From an uncultured Lachnospiraceae bacterium (lineage in GTDB: Bacteria > Bacillota > Clostridia > Lachnospirales > Lachnospiraceae): 43,229 nt of DNA. A program made the translations under genes and the position numbers. Below, in pieces: positions 40,617 to 43,229 of this stretch (its first letter is position 1; each line of letters begins with the position of its first letter). The stretch is from the NCBI GenBank assembly GCA_930989745.1, contig CAKNMY010000013.1:1-43229 (forward strand), written 5' to 3'. The notes beneath the pieces are model-generated. The model saw only the letters and a program-made list of their open reading frames with translations. It was not told the DNA's origin and ran no database searches.

Positions 40617-41753
40617 ATGTATAAAGTATTGAGAGAGGAGAAGATGGCCAAGCGCGGCGAACTTACGACAGTGCACGGAACCATCCAGACCCCTGTATTT
40701 ATGAATGTCGGAACGATTGCGGCGATCAAGGGAGCTGTGTCCACGGAGGATCTGGAGGGAATCAAGACGCAGGTACAGCTCTCCAACACCTATCACCTGC
40801 ATGTGCGTCCCGGTGACGAGATTGTCAAGAAGATGGGCGGCCTGCATAAGTTTATGTCCTGGAACCGTCCGATCCTGACGGATTCCGGCGGATTTCAGGT
40901 ATTTTCCCTGTCGGGGCTTCGCAGAATCAAGGAGGAAGGCGTCTACTTCCGCTCACATATTGACGGCCATAAGATCTTTATGGGACCGGAGGAGAGCATG
41001 CAGATTCAGTCGAATCTCGCTTCCACAATCGCGATGGCGTTTGATGAGTGCCCTTCGAGCGTTGCAGAGCGGGAGTATGTGGAGAATTCCGTGAACCGGA
41101 CGACGCGGTGGCTGAAGCGCTGCAAGGACAAGATGGCGGAGCTAAACTCCAGGGAAGACACGATCAACCGCCATCAGCTTCTGTTCGGCATCAATCAGGG
41201 CGCGATCTTTGAGGATATCCGCATCCGCCATGCCCAGGAGATCAGCGAGATGGATCTGGACGGCTATGCTGTGGGCGGTCTCGCCGTGGGAGAGAGCCAT
41301 GAGGAGATGTACCGGATCCTTGACGCGGTCGTACCGCATCTGCCGAGAAATAAGCCGACCTACCTGATGGGCGTGGGAACGCCGGCGAACATCCTTGAGG
41401 GCGTGGAGCGCGGCATCGATTTCTTCGACTGCGTGTACCCCAGCCGCAACGGACGTCACGGCCATGTCTACACGAACCAGGGAAAGCTGAATCTGTTTAA
41501 CGCGAAATATGAGCTGGACGCCCGACCAATCGAGGAGGGCTGCCAGTGCCCGGCATGCCGCCGCTACAGCAGGGCGTATATCCGTCACCTGCTGAAAGCA
41601 AAGGAAATGCTGGGAATGCGCCTGTGCGTGCTTCATAACCTGTATTTTTACAATACCATGATGGAGGAAATCCGCGACGCACTCGACGCCGGGCGCTTTG
41701 CGGAATACAAGAAGGCGAAGCTTGCGGGCTTTGAGGAAAATGACAGGAAATAA
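40617..41753 (+). CDS. tgt: tRNA-guanine transglycosylase
   Basis: Exchanges guanine 34 of Asp/Asn/His/Tyr tRNAs for the queuine precursor preQ1. The substrate pocket 'ILTDSGGFQVFSLSGLRRIK' carries the conserved Asp; 'GINQGAIFEDIR' and 'YLMGVGTPANILEGVERGID' follow, with 'FDCVYPSRNGRHGHVYTNQG' holding the nucleophilic Asp (FDCV). The zinc site is CQCPACRRY plus a later His. It has 378 aa, full length. The neighbour yajC downstream is a common bacterial arrangement. Confidence 0.96.
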   Translation: MYKVLREEKMAKRGELTTVHGTIQTPVFMNVGTIAAIKGAVSTEDLEGIKTQVQLSNTYHLHVRPGDEIVKKMGGLHKFMSWNRPILTDSGGFQVFSLSGLRRIKEEGVYFRSHIDGHKIFMGPEESMQIQSNLASTIAMAFDECPSSVAEREYVENSVNRTTRWLKRCKDKMAELNSREDTINRHQLLFGINQGAIFEDIRIRHAQEISEMDLDGYAVGGLAVGESHEEMYRILDAVVPHLPRNKPTYLMGVGTPANILEGVERGIDFFDCVYPSRNGRHGHVYTNQGKLNLFNAKYELDARPIEEGCQCPACRRYSRAYIRHLLKAKEMLGMRLCVLHNLYFYNTMMEEIRDALDAGRFAEYKKAKLAGFEENDRK

Positions 41754-41785
41754 GAGTGAAATTTTTATAAAAAGCGCAAAAAGAC

Positions 41786-41814
41786 TTGTCTTACCTCAAA
41801 GAGTTGTGTATTAT
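41786..41814 (+). promoter_or_regulatory. Promoter of yajC
   Basis: TTGTCT (41786-41791) and TATTAT (41809-41814), 17-bp spacer. Confidence 0.6.
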
Positions 41815-41872
41815 GGTAATAGTGCCGTAAGTTACGGCTTGTAAAGGAAAGAAAGAAGCAGGAGGAAGAGTC

Positions 41873-42178
41873 ATGTTTTTAACTGAAACGGCTGCAGCCG
41901 GAGCAGGCGGACTTATTGTTATGGTCGTATGGATGGTAATCCTTTTCGGCATTATGTATCTGCTGATGATCCGTCCGCAGAAGAAAGAGCAGAAGAGACT
42001 GAAAGCCATGCTGGCTGATATGGCAGTTGGCGATGCAGTTGTGACCACAGGAGGTTTCTACGGCATCGTGATCGATATCACAGACGACGATGTTATCGTT
42101 GAGTTCGGCAACAACAGAAACTGCCGCATCCCGATGCGCAAAGGCGCGATCGCGGAAGTTGAAAAAGCATCCGAATAA
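41873..42178 (+). CDS. yajC: Preprotein translocase subunit YajC
   Basis: Small single-pass membrane protein associated with SecDF of the Sec translocase. One N-terminal membrane helix ('VMVVWMVILFGIMYLLMIRP') is followed by the family motif RPQKKEQKR and a soluble domain with 'VGDAVVTTGGFYGIVIDITD'. 101 aa, normal length. Ribosome site AGGAGGAAG. secD/secF are not in the window. Confidence 0.94.
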   Translation: MFLTETAAAGAGGLIVMVVWMVILFGIMYLLMIRPQKKEQKRLKAMLADMAVGDAVVTTGGFYGIVIDITDDDVIVEFGNNRNCRIPMRKGAIAEVEKASE

Positions 42179-42189
42179 TGTAAAGAACG

Positions 42190-42240
42190 AAAGCTGTCGT
42201 TCGGTTTTCCAGAGAGATGGAAGCCGGACGGCAGCTTTTG
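42190..42240 (+). terminator. Terminator after yajC
   Basis: A long imperfect stem from AAAGCTG (42190-42196) to CAGCTTT (42232-42238), about 20 pairs with several G-U, then TTGTTT. Confidence 0.78.
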
Positions 42241-42286
42241 TTTGCCGCGGCAGGAGAGTCAAAGGTATCTGTTGAACCTTTTTGCA

Positions 42287-42339
42287 TTATTCCGATAAAT
42301 GCAAAATATTATTCCGATAGCGTTGCTGTTATTCCGATA
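42287..42339 (+). repeat. Three 11-bp direct repeats upstream of fic
   Basis: TTATTCCGATA occurs exactly at 42287-42297, 42309-42319 and 42329-42339, spaced 22 and 20 bp, about two helical turns each. The third copy fills most of the spacer between the fic -35 and -10. They look like operator sites, plausibly for the helix-turn-helix of the Fic protein itself. Confidence 0.75.
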
Positions 42340-42351
42340 ATGGAGTATATT
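42323..42351 (+). promoter_or_regulatory. Promoter of the Fic gene
   Basis: TTGCTG (42323-42328) and TATATT (42346-42351), 17-bp spacer. The spacer begins with a copy of the 11-bp repeat. Confidence 0.65.
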
Positions 42352-42376
42352 ATTATCTAAGCGAGGTGAAATACTT

Positions 42377-43229
42377 ATGTATATATCAGTGAAACAAGCG
42401 GCAGAGAAGTGGGAACTTTCAGACAGAAGAGTACGAATCTTATGCTCAGAAGGAAAAATCCCGGGAGTTATCCGTGAGGGACGTAGTTGGAAGATTCCGG
42501 AAGAGGCAAAGAAACCGGAGGATGGCCGATATAGATCTGCAGAAAGTCTGTTAGAGATGATTGACCGAAAGAAAGCAGAATTGGACACCAGGCGCCCATT
42601 GACAGAAGGAGAGGCAGAGCGTCTTACAGAAGAATTTGTGGTGGAGTATACTTATAATTCCAATGCGATTGAAGGTAATACGCTGACCCTGCGGGAAACA
42701 GATATGGTGCTGCGTGGTCTCACGATTGATCAAAAACCGCTCAAAGACCATATAGAGGCGGTCGGACATAAAGAAGCTTTTTACTTTGTTCAGGATCTGG
42801 TAAAGGAGCAGGTGCCATTATCAGAGAGTGTGATAAAACAGATTCATTATCTGGTACTGGCAGATAAAAAAGATGACCGTGGGGTTTACAGAAGAGTTCC
42901 AGTAAGAATCATGGGGGCAAAACATGAACCGGTACAGCCTTATCTTATACAGCCTAAGATGGAGCAGCTGCTGGAAGATTATAGAAACAGCACCGAACAT
43001 ATCATTCCCAGGCTTGCGAGGTTCCATATTGAATTTGAAGGCATTCATCCGTTTATAGATGGTAATGGCCGTACGGGGCGGCTGCTTGTAAATCTGGAAC
43101 TGATGAAAGCAGGATATCCGCCGATTGACATTAAATTTACAGACCGGGTTGCATACTATAATGCTTTTGATGAATACCATGTGAAGCACAATTTAGGTGT
43201 CATGGAAAAATTATTTGCAGGATATGTGA
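42377..43229 (+). CDS. Fic family protein with N-terminal HTH (partial)
   Basis: Open to the window edge, 284 codons without stop. Residues 1-45 form a helix-turn-helix of the excisionase/MerR-like kind ('VKQAAEKWELSDRRVRILCS'). The Fic core has the full catalytic motif HPFIDGNGRTGR at 224-235; Fic enzymes usually transfer AMP to target proteins. The inhibitory motif [S/T]xxxE[G/N] is present as S95-NAI-E99-G100, N-terminal to the core, as in self-inhibited class II Fic proteins, so no separate antitoxin is expected. The gene is more AT-rich than its neighbours, which hints at horizontal transfer. The start at 42377 follows GCGAGGTGAAA. Confidence 0.9.
   Translation, partial: MYISVKQAAEKWELSDRRVRILCSEGKIPGVIREGRSWKIPEEAKKPEDGRYRSAESLLEMIDRKKAELDTRRPLTEGEAERLTEEFVVEYTYNSNAIEGNTLTLRETDMVLRGLTIDQKPLKDHIEAVGHKEAFYFVQDLVKEQVPLSESVIKQIHYLVLADKKDDRGVYRRVPVRIMGAKHEPVQPYLIQPKMEQLLEDYRNSTEHIIPRLARFHIEFEGIHPFIDGNGRTGRLLVNLELMKAGYPPIDIKFTDRVAYYNAFDEYHVKHNLGVMEKLFAGYV

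Noticed and set aside
1..43229. CRISPR arrays, insertion sequences, tRNA or rRNA genes
   Set aside because: No regularly spaced repeat-spacer arrays, transposase-like proteins, tRNA clover-leaf sequences or rRNA segments were seen on either strand.

Overview
The window looks like a chromosomal segment of an anaerobic, gut-type Clostridia, most probably Lachnospiraceae. Reasons: strong AGGAGG ribosome sites, sigma-A promoters of the TTGACA-N17-TATAAT kind, many intrinsic terminators, an LplB/YtcP/LipO-type sugar ABC transporter, a BceRS-BceAB module, a very long 2-hydroxyacyl-CoA dehydratase activase-like protein, and an amt-PII pair. I cannot name a genus. No rRNA, tRNA, CRISPR array or insertion sequence was seen.

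Layout. (1) 1-12095: a strong promoter with repeat-rich upstream DNA drives two permeases, a lipoprotein binding protein, and five enzymes or binding proteins with no signal peptide: GH20 hexosaminidase, GH2 beta-mannosidase, GH18 hydrolase, a CBM9-like protein and GH125 alpha-1,6-mannosidase. Together they fit import of a mannose/GlcNAc glycan, plausibly host N-glycan fragments, and its breakdown in the cytoplasm. (2) 12154-15894: a LarB without LarC or LarE, then KDPG aldolase and two KDG-kinase-type PfkB kinases. (3) 15946-17664 (minus): a COG3044 ABC-class ATPase. (4) 17829-23570: a nicotinamidase-like hydrolase, a UPF0303 protein, then a Bce-type response regulator, histidine kinase, ABC ATPase and permease, with a BceR-like box between kinase and transporter. 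(5) 23679-27632: HAD phosphatase, RluA pseudouridine synthase (minus), lactonase-family beta-propeller, chorismate synthase (minus).

(6) 27749-32523: a consensus promoter and a structured leader of about 190 nt lead into corA, a rhomboid-like membrane protein with a C-terminal zinc ribbon, pyruvate kinase and a divergent diaminopimelate decarboxylase. The leader holds a 24-codon ORF with its own ribosome site and two mutually exclusive hairpins, one of which covers part of the corA ribosome site. This is the best candidate here for an undescribed regulatory system: a leader peptide switch in front of a magnesium transporter. (7) 32591-38551 (minus): the 1451-aa activase-like protein and an AgcS symporter. 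(8) 38758-40512: amt and a PII protein behind an early terminator. (9) 40617-42178: tgt and yajC. (10) 42287-43229: a Fic protein with an N-terminal helix-turn-helix, cut by the window edge, preceded by three 11-bp direct repeats, one of them inside the promoter spacer.

All product names come from reading the translated sequences and recalling family motifs; no database search was run.
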